A stretch of DNA of 33,874 nt, from NCBI GenBank assembly GCA_949045875.1, contig CARPYP010000018.1, positions 1 to 33,874 on the forward strand, given 5' to 3'. Positions 15,014 through 23,279 of this stretch are shown here, piece after piece. Source of the DNA: an uncultured Clostridia bacterium (GTDB taxonomy: Bacteria > Bacillota > Clostridia > TANB77 > CAG-508). Position 1 is the stretch's first letter; each line of letters starts with the position of its first letter. The notes under the pieces were generated by a model. That model made no database searches, was not told where the DNA came from, and saw nothing but the letters and a program-made list of their open reading frames with translations. A program made the translations under genes and the position numbers.

Positions 15014-16345
15014 TTATTCTTTACAAATATGTTCTTGTATAGATTTTGCTATAGCTTCAATATATGCTTTTTGATTGTTTAACATATTATTTAAGTCTGT
15101 TTTATTTATTATATATCCTAATTCTATTAAATAGCTTTCTACACCTATATTTGAATCGTAAAACATATTTGTTCCAAGTCCTTTATTTCTTCCATCAATA
15201 TATGCTCCAGTTGTTTTACCTCCAACTTCTCTTATCATATATAAATATGGTGTAGATGTCGTTATATTATATGGTTCAAATCCTTTTTTATTAGCACTCT
15301 CTGCTGATTCTATGATTTCAGCTTCTGTAAATGTTCTAACATAAACACCATCTGACACTTTATCTGTATTTCTCGTTGAATATGTGGTTTTTGCTATACT
15401 AACAATATTGTCTGCTAGTGATTGTGCAATTTTTAAGGCTGCATTTGATGGAGCATATATTTCTGTACCACTTAATGTATTAGTATCAAAACTATTAACA
15501 TGAACTGAAAAATTGTATTTTACTTTTGCCCTACCTACAATGTTAACTCTTCCTTCAAAATCATATACACTATAAACACCGAATTTGCTAGTTTCTGATG
15601 TATCTTCTGTTCCATCTCTTGTTAATATTACTTTTAATCCTAAATCTTCTAATTTTTGTTTTAATTCTGCACTATATTTCATTGCTATTTCTGCTTCTTT
15701 ATATTTTCCTGAAATTGCCCCTGGATCGCTTCCACCATGTCCTGGGTCAATAGAAATATCATAAACACTTGCAGGTAACTTTGCTTTTGCTACACTAAAC
15801 TTAATGTAAGACATATCCTCATCATTGGATTTAAAAACATCAAATCCTATATTTATCTTTTTATTAGATTTATTTTTCGTAATAGTATAATACTCCAAAT
15901 CTTCATAATTAGTATTATTTTTCATGGAATAGTACTTTATTTCATCATTTGAATATTTTATTTTTAAAAACAGAAAATACTCTCCGCTTTTAATGTCCTC
16001 TAAATATAGTCCTTCATTTATAAGTTTTGACGTCTTAACCGCTAATTCATTTCCATCAATTTCATAAATTGCCTCATACTCTTTTTCATTTTCTGAAATA
16101 TCAACCAATGTAAACTTAACATCTTTTATACTATTTGTTGATATTTGTTTTATCTTACCCTCCACATTAAAATGTGTTCCATATAAATAATAATTATTAA
16201 TTTCTACTATTTCTTTTTCAATATTTGCTAAAATTTTCCTTTTTTGTTCTTTACTGTATAAATATGAAACTCCTATAAAAATACCTACCAAAATACAAAG
16301 GAATAATAGTATTGCTAAAAAGTTTGGTTTTCTCCTTTTTTTCAT
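15014..16345 (-). CDS. N-acetylmuramoyl-L-alanine amidase, membrane-anchored
   Basis: The 443-residue protein has a basic start, one membrane segment (about 9-30), a largely strand-like region of unknown role (about 35-190) and an Amidase_3 zinc domain (about 195-440). The domain shows D-P-G-H-G-G (His203), an acidic zinc ligand in K-E-A-E (Glu217 or Glu219), S-V-H-V-N-S (His282) and the catalytic I-E-L-G-Y (Glu408). A long insertion lies between His282 and Glu408 (about 320-400). It cleaves the bond between muramic acid and the stem peptide, in cell separation or spore-related wall remodelling. GGAG lies about 9 nt before the ATG. The 755-residue gene ends 24 bp upstream, so both are probably co-transcribed from the promoter at 18667-18695. 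Confidence 0.93.
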   Translation of the reverse strand: MKKRRKPNFLAILLFLCILVGIFIGVSYLYSKEQKRKILANIEKEIVEINNYYLYGTHFNVEGKIKQISTNSIKDVKFTLVDISENEKEYEAIYEIDGNELAVKTSKLINEGLYLEDIKSGEYFLFLKIKYSNDEIKYYSMKNNTNYEDLEYYTITKNKSNKKINIGFDVFKSNDEDMSYIKFSVAKAKLPASVYDISIDPGHGGSDPGAISGKYKEAEIAMKYSAELKQKLEDLGLKVILTRDGTEDTSETSKFGVYSVYDFEGRVNIVGRAKVKYNFSVHVNSFDTNTLSGTEIYAPSNAALKIAQSLADNIVSIAKTTYSTRNTDKVSDGVYVRTFTEAEIIESAESANKKGFEPYNITTSTPYLYMIREVGGKTTGAYIDGRNKGLGTNMFYDSNIGVESYLIELGYIINKTDLNNMLNNQKAYIEAIAKSIQEHICKE

Positions 16346-16369
16346 AAAAGTTATTCTCCTTTCGGTTTT

Positions 16370-18637
16370 TTAGTTATCTCTAATTTCATATTCATATGCA
16401 CATATTGTTTTAGTTTTTACGTCTTGTTCACTAATTGATATATTTATCCTAAATAATTTTTGCCTTTTTAATTCTATATCTAATTTACTAATATCTAATA
16501 GTATTTCATCTGATATATCCATTCCAATAGGTAAAGTTTCATTAAAATTATCGTAATAAATTATATTAGATAATCCTATTGCTGGACTTGTAGATTTTAA
16601 ATGTATAGTATATAAATTAATTATAGGTTCATCTTTTATTTTTTGTAAAGCATTTTCGGGATTAATATTAAAAATCCCATAACCTTCTGTATTTAATGAT
16701 TTTTCTGAAACTTGATATACTTTTAATTTTATTCCTAAATTATTTTTTTCATAAATCTTGTCTAGTGAATTAATAATACCATGAAGCTGTGATACAAAGT
16801 CTATTGTATCAGTTTCTTTATTAACTTTTAGTATTTTATATTCTTCTTTTTTATTCTCTCTATGTTTCTTATTTTTTATTATATTTATTTTAGTCATATC
16901 TTCTACTGAGCTACCAAATATATCAAATTCTTCTTTTCCAAATAATAATTCAATACTTTTTAAATCGTTTTTTATATCTTCTAGTTCTGCTGTAAAATTG
17001 TATTGCTTACCATTTTTTATAGCATTCATGGGATTTAAAAACTTTTTTACTGCTAAAAATATATTGTCTGTATCTTCTTTTGTTAGCACTTTTCTTTGCA
17101 ATTCATCTATTCTTATAGAAATTTCTTCTATGTCTTCTATGTAATCAAAATATGGCTCTGATATTTTATTTTTTTCTTCTTTCTTTTCTTCTATGGTTCC
17201 ACTTTCTAGTGCTAATCCATTATCTTTATTGGCAAATCTCCAAAATTCAAAAATGCTTTTTCTATGGCTATCTATTTCTTCTATAAATTTTGTAGCATTA
17301 TTGATTTTGACTTTTAATTGGTTATTCTTTATTTCTAATGCTGTTTTATCCATTTTAATATTTTTAACAGTATTAGAAATTTCATTTAATTCTTTACACA
17401 ATTTTATTAAATCTTCTATTGTATAAAACTCTTTTTCATATTCTGGTTTTATTTCTTCTTCGTTTATTTCAATTTTTGGTTCTGGTAACTCTAATCTATT
17501 ACTTATTTCCTCTTTTAATTTTCCTTTAAAGAAATATCTAACTTTTCCAAAGAATGTTTTTCTACATTTTAAATATGTTGCTACCTGATTCTGTTTTAGC
17601 AGGTATTCTTTTTCTCTTTCTGATTCTATTCTTTTTAAGTTATCTAATACTTCTTTTAATATTTTTTCTTCCTTTTTTAATATACGAAGATATTCTGATT
17701 TCTTTTTATATTCTTCTTTTATAAAGTTTCCTAAAATTTCATATGTTATTATTTTTGAATTATATACTAATTCTAATCCACCATTTTGAGATATTTGTAC
17801 TTCAAATTTATAATCATGTGGAAATTCTGTTTCTAATATGAATAATGCTTTTATTAGTTTGAAAAATTTTGTTACACTTTCTTTATTATCTAGCTTTATC
17901 TTGTAAATACTTTCTAATTTTCCATAAACTACTGTTTTTCCACATATTTGTATTGATGAATTTCCATCTTTATCATATATTTCATATATCATCGGCCATT
18001 CACTAGTAAATTTCAATACATATTTTTCTAAATCTTTGAATTCTTCTTTAGTTAATAGATTGCTTGAATAATCCATATAACTTATTGGCACAAATATTTT
18101 TTTATTTTCATTTCTATTTTTTAATTGTTCTCTCAATAAATAGAAAAAGCTTCCATATTCTTTGTCTTCGGTTGTTACCAACATAAAATATTTATGCAAG
18201 TGTTTAGAATAATATATCTCCCACATATAATTTTTATCATATTTTATTAAAAATGGTATTTCATTATTTAATTTATCCTGTTGTTCACTTATTTCTTCTA
18301 TTTCTTCTATTTCAATATCTTGTAACATCTTTAAAAAAGTGCTATGTTTTATTATATCTTCTTCATTTTCTGGCACAAGATATGAATATATTGGACTAAT
18401 ATTTTGATATTTTTCTTGTATTGAATTCATTCTATTAGTTTTTGTAAAAATTATTTGTATGTCATTAATTGGTACATACTGATAAACCTTATATTCTCCT
18501 TCTGAATATGTTTTCTCTGGTACAAAATCTAAGTTTTCTGTATTTTTTAAAAATTCAGGGATATTATTAAAATCAAGCCCTATATAATCTAACTTTTTTT
18601 GTAATTTTTCTATCTCTTCATTAGTTTCTTCAGACAT
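16370..18637 (-). CDS. Large cytoplasmic protein, unknown family
   Basis: I do not recognise this 755-residue protein. It has no signal peptide or membrane segment and is rich in Glu, Lys, Ile and Asn. The N-terminal third (about 40-300) alternates strands and helices like a globular domain. The middle (about 315-350, and 395-480) has long Glu/Lys heptads that look like coiled coil, with a short basic stretch near 360-375 (K-T-F-F-G-K-V-R-Y-F-F-K-G-K). The last 150 residues are again strand-rich. GGAGG stands 6 nt before the ATG, and a strong promoter at 18667-18695 precedes it. The amidase follows at 24 bp, so it may serve the envelope, but that is only context. Confidence 0.8.
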   Translation of the reverse strand: MSEETNEEIEKLQKKLDYIGLDFNNIPEFLKNTENLDFVPEKTYSEGEYKVYQYVPINDIQIIFTKTNRMNSIQEKYQNISPIYSYLVPENEEDIIKHSTFLKMLQDIEIEEIEEISEQQDKLNNEIPFLIKYDKNYMWEIYYSKHLHKYFMLVTTEDKEYGSFFYLLREQLKNRNENKKIFVPISYMDYSSNLLTKEEFKDLEKYVLKFTSEWPMIYEIYDKDGNSSIQICGKTVVYGKLESIYKIKLDNKESVTKFFKLIKALFILETEFPHDYKFEVQISQNGGLELVYNSKIITYEILGNFIKEEYKKKSEYLRILKKEEKILKEVLDNLKRIESEREKEYLLKQNQVATYLKCRKTFFGKVRYFFKGKLKEEISNRLELPEPKIEINEEEIKPEYEKEFYTIEDLIKLCKELNEISNTVKNIKMDKTALEIKNNQLKVKINNATKFIEEIDSHRKSIFEFWRFANKDNGLALESGTIEEKKEEKNKISEPYFDYIEDIEEISIRIDELQRKVLTKEDTDNIFLAVKKFLNPMNAIKNGKQYNFTAELEDIKNDLKSIELLFGKEEFDIFGSSVEDMTKINIIKNKKHRENKKEEYKILKVNKETDTIDFVSQLHGIINSLDKIYEKNNLGIKLKVYQVSEKSLNTEGYGIFNINPENALQKIKDEPIINLYTIHLKSTSPAIGLSNIIYYDNFNETLPIGMDISDEILLDISKLDIELKRQKLFRINISISEQDVKTKTICAYEYEIRDN

Positions 18638-18666
18638 TTCTATCCTCCATAAATAATTTTGTAATT

Positions 18667-18695
18667 AGTATATCACAAACTTTTATAATAGGCAA
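18667..18695 (-). promoter_or_regulatory. Promoter of the 755-residue protein and amidase genes
   Basis: On the minus strand TTGCCT (18690-18695) and TATACT (18667-18672) are separated by 17 bp. An extended -10 TG occurs one base before TATACT. Confidence 0.65.
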
Positions 18696-18729
18696 TTATT
18701 TATCAAATTTCGTGAAAATTTCCCTAAAA

Positions 18730-20673
18730 TTATTGTTTTTTGAAATATATACAAGTTCCGTTTTCTAATCTTTCTACTATCATAGCATCATTGCTATTTA
18801 TATTAATGCTTTCTAAGCATTCTAATACTTTTGTTTCTCCATTATTAGACTTTAACAATGCTTTTTCTCCATTTCCATATATATTATATGTTCCTTGTAA
18901 ATCGTTAATTTTTTCAACAGAATATATGCCTATAAACTCTGAATATGTTCCATTATGGTTTAATATCAATTCTCCACCATATGCTATTCCAGAGCCATAA
19001 ACTTGAGATAAAGGAATTTCTTGTCCTCCATATTCTACTTTAAATGGTTTCCATTTTCCTACTAGTTTATTTATTTCTTCTTCGTTATAAGTAGAACTTG
19101 AATTAATATATTCTCTATCAATTAAGTTTTTCTTTTCTGAAGAACTATTAAAGTTATAATATTCGTTTGCTTCATCTTCAAGTTTTTTTCTATTTATAAG
19201 TTCTTCACTTTGTTGCATTTTTTTTATAATATATTCTGGGAATATTTCTTTTACAGATTCATCATAATTTATACCATCTACTGGTATTTGATAGTTTGTT
19301 ATTGTATTATCTTTTATTGTAAATTTATAAGCTATTAAACTTTCATTCTTTACTAATTCTTCTTGTACAGAGTAACTTTGAATTAAAGCTAATACATATA
19401 CATATTTTTCCTCTCCATTTTCTTCAATTCCCAGTTTTCCTATATCTAAAAATACTTTAAAATTATCACTATCATTTGCAAATTCGGGGTTTTCTGAATA
19501 ATGATTTTCCTCCTCTAATTTAATAAGGTATTGTTCTATTTGTTCATATATTTTATCTTCATCTGAAAAAGAATAAGCATTTATTTCATTTGTTGTTTTT
19601 AATAAAAATGGGCTTATAACACATAGTAAAATAGTTATAATAAATATTATAATAGATATTCTATATTTTTTTAATTTTGTAGATAATTTTATCATCTTTA
19701 TTCTTTTTTCCATACTTTTATTATCATCTATAATGCATAACATTTTATTTGCTAGTTGCTCATTTTGATATGTTTGTAATAAATTTATTAATGTTAATCC
19801 ATATTTCTTTTTTTCATCTTTATCCATTTTACTTAAAGCTATTTCATCTGTTGCAAGTTCCATTTCTTGTCTTATCTTTTTAAAAAGAGCATATACAAAT
19901 GGATTAAACCAATGTAAAGATGTAATTATTATTAATATAAAATTAGTTATCATATCCTTTCTTTTATAATGTGATAATTCATGCATAAATACATTTTCTA
20001 TAATTTCATCTTCTTTTTCTGTAAAGCCCTCTGGAATTAATATTTTTGGATAAATTATTCCATAAATACATGGAGAAGTATTAACTTTTTGGTTTCTGAT
20101 TTCTATATTTTTGTTTATTTTTAGTTTTCTCTTACACTTTCTCTGTATAGCTTTAATTCTATAATCTTTAACTTTTTTAGTTTTTCTTACTTTTGTGACT
20201 AGATTTATATTTCCTATTATAAATATGAGTAATCCCATTGTAGAAACTATTAACCATAATAGTGGTATTGTTATATTTAATATGATTTGTTTTATATCAT
20301 GTTTTGGATTTTCATTATTTTGGATTTCTTCTAATTGTACTGTTTGTGGTTCTGTCAATTTATATGTACCTTCATTTAATTCTTTATACTCTATTGTTTC
20401 TACTTTATTAAAAATATTTTCTACTTTGTCTATGGTTGAACTTATAGGTATGTTATTATGGATTTTTATTTCAGTTCTTTGTATTGGTATCATTAAGAAT
20501 ACTAGTGGTATTATCCACATTAAAGATTTCCATTTTGCTGAAAGTTTATTATCAAAAAGTTTTGTTAGTATTAAAATTAGTATTCCTAATATGGTACCTA
20601 TAATTGACATATATAATATTTTATAAAATATTGGAGATATAATTTTACCTACATTTATTAATATTTTTAACAT
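18730..20673 (-). CDS. blaR1: BlaR1/MecR1-type M56 zinc metalloprotease sensor
   Basis: Counting four extra residues from an upstream GTG (20683-20685), the layout is as follows. Membrane segments lie at about 23-44, 53-68, 133-162 and 343-362. The M56 protease core has H-E-L-S-H at 235-239 and a third zinc ligand Glu276 in E-M-E-L-A-T-D-E. I prefer the ATG at 20671-20673 (647 residues) because GAGGA precedes it by about 6 nt and it begins 1 nt after the blaI stop codon. In BlaR1, ligand binding outside activates the inner protease, which leads to repressor cleavage. The outer region here (about 363-651) lacks a penicillin-binding S-x-x-K site. It ends in a strand-rich V-G-K-W-K-P-F unit resembling a lipocalin-like fold, so the signal is probably not a beta-lactam. 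Confidence 0.88.
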   Translation of the reverse strand: MLKILINVGKIISPIFYKILYMSIIGTILGILILILTKLFDNKLSAKWKSLMWIIPLVFLMIPIQRTEIKIHNNIPISSTIDKVENIFNKVETIEYKELNEGTYKLTEPQTVQLEEIQNNENPKHDIKQIILNITIPLLWLIVSTMGLLIFIIGNINLVTKVRKTKKVKDYRIKAIQRKCKRKLKINKNIEIRNQKVNTSPCIYGIIYPKILIPEGFTEKEDEIIENVFMHELSHYKRKDMITNFILIIITSLHWFNPFVYALFKKIRQEMELATDEIALSKMDKDEKKKYGLTLINLLQTYQNEQLANKMLCIIDDNKSMEKRIKMIKLSTKLKKYRISIIIFIITILLCVISPFLLKTTNEINAYSFSDEDKIYEQIEQYLIKLEEENHYSENPEFANDSDNFKVFLDIGKLGIEENGEEKYVYVLALIQSYSVQEELVKNESLIAYKFTIKDNTITNYQIPVDGINYDESVKEIFPEYIIKKMQQSEELINRKKLEDEANEYYNFNSSSEKKNLIDREYINSSSTYNEEEINKLVGKWKPFKVEYGGQEIPLSQVYGSGIAYGGELILNHNGTYSEFIGIYSVEKINDLQGTYNIYGNGEKALLKSNNGETKVLECLESININSNDAMIVERLENGTCIYFKKQ

Positions 20674-20674
20674 T

Positions 20675-21049
20675 TTAGTCCTCACTTTCTAATATGTCTA
20701 TTAGTTTTTGTAATTCTTCTTTTGATACTTTTTTATTTTCTACAAAATTTAATAATAAGTTTCCAGTTTTTCCATTATATAGTTTTTTTAGAAAGCTGTC
20801 GTTTTGATTAGATAGAAATTTCTCTTTTTCCACTCTTGGCACATATACAGTGTCTTTTAAATTTATCTTTTTTGATTCAACAGAACCCTTTAGTATTAAT
20901 CTTCTTAATAAAGTTTTTACAGTATTTCTATTTTTATCTGTTTCTCCTTTTAATTCTTCTATAATGCTATTTAAGTCACATTCCTTATTTTTCCATAATA
21001 CTTGCATAATCTCTAGCTCTGCATCTGTAATATCATATTTATTTGGCAT
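20675..21049 (-). CDS. blaI: BlaI/MecI-type transcriptional repressor
   Basis: The 124-residue product is a full-length BlaI-family repressor. It has an N-terminal winged helix (I-T-D-A-E-L-E-I-M-Q-V-L-W and R-N-T-V-K-T-L-L-R-R-L) and a C-terminal dimerisation helix region. Asn101-Phe102 in N-L-L-L-N-F-V-E corresponds in position and identity to the known BlaR1-dependent cleavage site of staphylococcal BlaI. It has no C-x-C motif, so it is not the copper-sensing CopY type. AAGGAGAG stands 4 nt before the ATG. Its stop codon is 1 nt from the blaR1 start, so the two are translationally coupled. A TACA-N2-TGTA dyad at 21071-21082 in its own promoter implies autorepression. Confidence 0.93.
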   Translation of the reverse strand: MPNKYDITDAELEIMQVLWKNKECDLNSIIEELKGETDKNRNTVKTLLRRLILKGSVESKKINLKDTVYVPRVEKEKFLSNQNDSFLKKLYNGKTGNLLLNFVENKKVSKEELQKLIDILESED

Positions 21050-21063
21050 TATTCTCTCCTTTC

Positions 21064-21110
21064 TGTAAGATTACAAATGTAAGATTATAATATCTTAATT
21101 ATTTTGTCAA
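21064..21110 (-). promoter_or_regulatory. blaI promoter with BlaI-type operator
   Basis: On the minus strand TTGACA (21105-21110) and TATAAT (21084-21089) have a short 15-bp spacer. The dyad TTACA-AA-TGTAA (21071-21082) lies just downstream of the -10 box and matches the TACA-N2-TGTA BlaI/MecI/CopY consensus. GTAAGATTA is directly repeated at 21065-21073 and 21079-21087, giving an additional TGTA half-site. Confidence 0.75.
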
Positions 21111-21145
21111 GTAATTTATTCACAGTTTTCAATTGTAAGGAGAAA

Positions 21146-21162
21146 AGCTATAGTTTCTAGCT
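21146..21162 (-). terminator. Weak hairpin at the end of asnB
   Basis: AGCTA and TAGCT (21146-21150, 21158-21162) pair across the asnB stop codon, and TTTTCTCCTT follows on the minus strand. The stem is only 5 bp, so this is a tentative terminator. Confidence 0.3.
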
Positions 21163-22971
21163 ATTAATAAAATATATTTCATACCATTTGATAAAACAAT
21201 ATATTGCCCAAATTTTCTTATAGTTATCTTTTTTATGATTTCTATGTTGCTCTAATAATTTGATTACATATTTTTGGTTAAAAAATTCACTAACAAAGTC
21301 TTGTTCTATTGTTTGCTTTATTTCGCTATACACTACATCTTCTCTTATCCATTCCCTTATTGGTACTGGAAAACCTAATTTTTTCTTTTTATAAGCTTCA
21401 TTCAGAATATCTTTTTTACTCGCTTCTCTTAATGCAATTTTTGTATTATCTTTTGATAATTTACATTTTAATGGCATTGTACTTGCTACCTTAAAAACTT
21501 CTTTATCTATAAAAGGGGTTCTTGCTTCAATTGAATTTGCCATTGTCATTTTATCTACTTTTAAAAGAATATTTTTCACAAGCCAATATTTTATATCTAC
21601 TGCCTGCATTTTTACAATATCGCTTTTATCTCTATTTTTATCAAATAAAGATTTTGTTATATCTTTATTTTTTATTTTACTTTTAAAACTTAAAACTTTA
21701 TTTATCTCTTCATCACTAAATATTTTATTTACTCCTACATAATCATTTTCTAGTTTAATACCTCTACGTACAATAAAATTACGTCCTTTAAATTCTGGTA
21801 AATAACTAAAAATTCTGGATAACGAATGGCGGATTAAATATGGTATTTTATCATATGCTTTATAATCTACCACTTCTCTATATGTATTATATCCCCCAAA
21901 AAATTCATCTGCCCCTTCTCCAGACATTATAACCTTTACATCATTACTTGCTAATTTTGATACAAAATATAAAGCTATAGCCGATGGGTCAGCACATGGT
22001 TCATCCATGTGATATAACATTTTTTCAACTCCATCCATATATTCTTTTTGAGATACTTTTTTGCTTATATTCTTAATTCCTAATGTTTCTGCTAATTTTT
22101 TTGTGTATCTTATTTCGCTATATTTTGGTAAGTTATATCCTATTGTATATGTTTTGTTTGGTTTTGCTAAACTCACAATATATGAAGAATCAATTCCACT
22201 AGATAAAAATGCCCCAACCTCAACATCACTTATTTTATGATATTCTACTGAACTTTTCATTGTTTTACTTATTTCTTCTACTACATCGTCAAATTCTCTA
22301 TTCTGTTCCCTTAAATCTATCTCATAATATTGTTCTATATTTATTTTATTATCTTTTAATGTTAATGTATGTCCTGGTTCTAAACAATATACACCTTTGA
22401 AGAATGTTTCATTTGTTGGTGTAAAACTAAAAGATAGATATAGATTAATTAAATCTTTGTTCAATATTTTTTCAAATTTTGGGTGTTCTAAAAATGCTTT
22501 TATTTCTGAAGCAAACATAAATACATCTTCATTTTTATAATAATATAATGGTTTTATTCCAAAATTATCACGAGCACAAAATAAAGTTTTGTTTTCTTTA
22601 TCCCAAATAGTAAATGCAAACATTCCTCTCAATTTTTCAGGAAGATTATTTCCCCATTCTTCATACCCATGTAATAGTATTTCTGTATCACTATCAGTTT
22701 CAAATTTATAATTTTTTTCTATTAACTCTGCTTTTAATTCCATATAATTATATATTTCACCATTAAATATGACTACGAATTTTTTATTACTAATTGGTTG
22801 TTTCCCATTATCTAAATCTATGATTGATAACCTACGATGACCTAATGCAATATTTTCATCTATATAAAATCCTTCTTCATCTGGTCCACGATGAATTAGT
22901 TTATCTGTCATCTTTTTTATTATTATTCCTTTTTCTCCTTTTTGGCTTACAAATCCTACTATCCCACACAT
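21157..22971 (-). CDS. asnB: Glutamine-hydrolysing asparagine synthase AsnB
   Basis: The 604-residue enzyme has the glutaminase nucleophile Cys2 (M-C-G-I-V-G). It also has R-R-L-S-I-I-D, F-N-G-E-I-Y-N and the PP-loop synthetase motif S-S-G-I-D-S (257-262). It uses glutamine and ATP to amidate an acidic substrate. In Bacillus, Corynebacterium and Clostridioides, AsnB/LtsA-type paralogues amidate peptidoglycan diaminopimelate and not aspartate. The neighbouring envelope-type sensor suggests the same here, but sequence alone does not settle the substrate. GGAGGA lies 5 nt before the ATG. Its promoter carries two or three BlaI-type operators, so repression by the adjacent BlaI is likely. Confidence 0.95.
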   Translation of the reverse strand: MCGIVGFVSQKGEKGIIIKKMTDKLIHRGPDEEGFYIDENIALGHRRLSIIDLDNGKQPISNKKFVVIFNGEIYNYMELKAELIEKNYKFETDSDTEILLHGYEEWGNNLPEKLRGMFAFTIWDKENKTLFCARDNFGIKPLYYYKNEDVFMFASEIKAFLEHPKFEKILNKDLINLYLSFSFTPTNETFFKGVYCLEPGHTLTLKDNKINIEQYYEIDLREQNREFDDVVEEISKTMKSSVEYHKISDVEVGAFLSSGIDSSYIVSLAKPNKTYTIGYNLPKYSEIRYTKKLAETLGIKNISKKVSQKEYMDGVEKMLYHMDEPCADPSAIALYFVSKLASNDVKVIMSGEGADEFFGGYNTYREVVDYKAYDKIPYLIRHSLSRIFSYLPEFKGRNFIVRRGIKLENDYVGVNKIFSDEEINKVLSFKSKIKNKDITKSLFDKNRDKSDIVKMQAVDIKYWLVKNILLKVDKMTMANSIEARTPFIDKEVFKVASTMPLKCKLSKDNTKIALREASKKDILNEAYKKKKLGFPVPIREWIREDVVYSEIKQTIEQDFVSEFFNQKYVIKLLEQHRNHKKDNYKKIWAIYCFIKWYEIYFINS

Positions 22972-22993
22972 AATATTTCCTCCAATACTTCAA

Positions 22994-23021
22994 TTATAAG
23001 ATTACAGATGTAATCTTATAA
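22994..23021 (-). promoter_or_regulatory. BlaI-type operator 1 of asnB
   Basis: TTATAAGATTACA (22994-23006) and TGTAATCTTATAA (23009-23021) are perfect 13-bp arms around GA. The core is TACA-GA-TGTA. It lies between the asnB -10 region and the ribosome binding site, where a bound repressor would block transcription. Confidence 0.8.
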
Positions 23022-23024
23022 TAT

Positions 23025-23053
23025 AGATTACATCTGTAATCCGATTTTGTCAA
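23025..23053 (-). promoter_or_regulatory. asnB promoter
   Basis: TTGACA (minus strand, 23048-23053) is preceded by an A-rich tract and TACT. At 17-bp spacing the -10 box would be TAATCT (23025-23030), which is poor. TATATT further on (23020-23025) is too far away. The -35 context CTTGACAAAAT is identical to that of blaI. Confidence 0.5.
23026..23041 (-). promoter_or_regulatory. BlaI-type operator 2 of asnB
   Basis: GATTACA (23026-23032) and TGTAATC (23035-23041) are perfect 7-bp arms around TC. The core is TACA-TC-TGTA. Its centre is 26 bp from the centre of operator 1, and it lies inside the spacer and -10 region of the asnB promoter. Confidence 0.8.
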
Positions 23054-23088
23054 GTATTTTTTTTAATTTTATATGATGATTTATCTAA

Positions 23089-23104
23089 CAATACAAGTGT
23101 ATTG
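23089..23104 (-). promoter_or_regulatory. Possible distal BlaI-type operator
   Basis: CAATACA (23089-23095) and TGTATTG (23098-23104) are perfect 7-bp arms around AG, again with a TACA-N2-TGTA core. It lies about 36 bp upstream of the asnB -35 box, 63 bp centre-to-centre from operator 2. It could be a third operator, or it could be chance. Confidence 0.4.
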
Positions 23105-23210
23105 CTACCTTTTCTTTTTCCAGTTTAAGTTTCCGAATGTCAATATGAAATCTCAAAGTTATTAGCGTTTAATGCCTATTATACTCTAGGACATTAAAAC
23201 TTTCCTAGAA

Positions 23211-23257
23211 TATAACAAAAACATCCAACTTATATTAAGCTGGATGTTTTTGTTATA
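23211..23257 (-). terminator. Strong intrinsic terminator after rny
   Basis: TATAACAAAAACATCCA (23211-23227) and its exact complement (23241-23257) form a 17-bp stem with a 13-nt loop. It lies 23 bp past the rny stop codon. A second stem TCTAGGA/TCCTAGA (23185-23209) follows on the minus strand, so the rny transcript probably ends in two hairpins. Confidence 0.85.
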
Positions 23258-23279
23258 TTTCTTTATTTTAGAAAAAATT

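Noticed and set aside
18730..20673. Beta-lactam resistance locus
   Set aside because: No beta-lactamase or resistant PBP gene is linked, and the BlaR1 outer region lacks penicillin-binding motifs.
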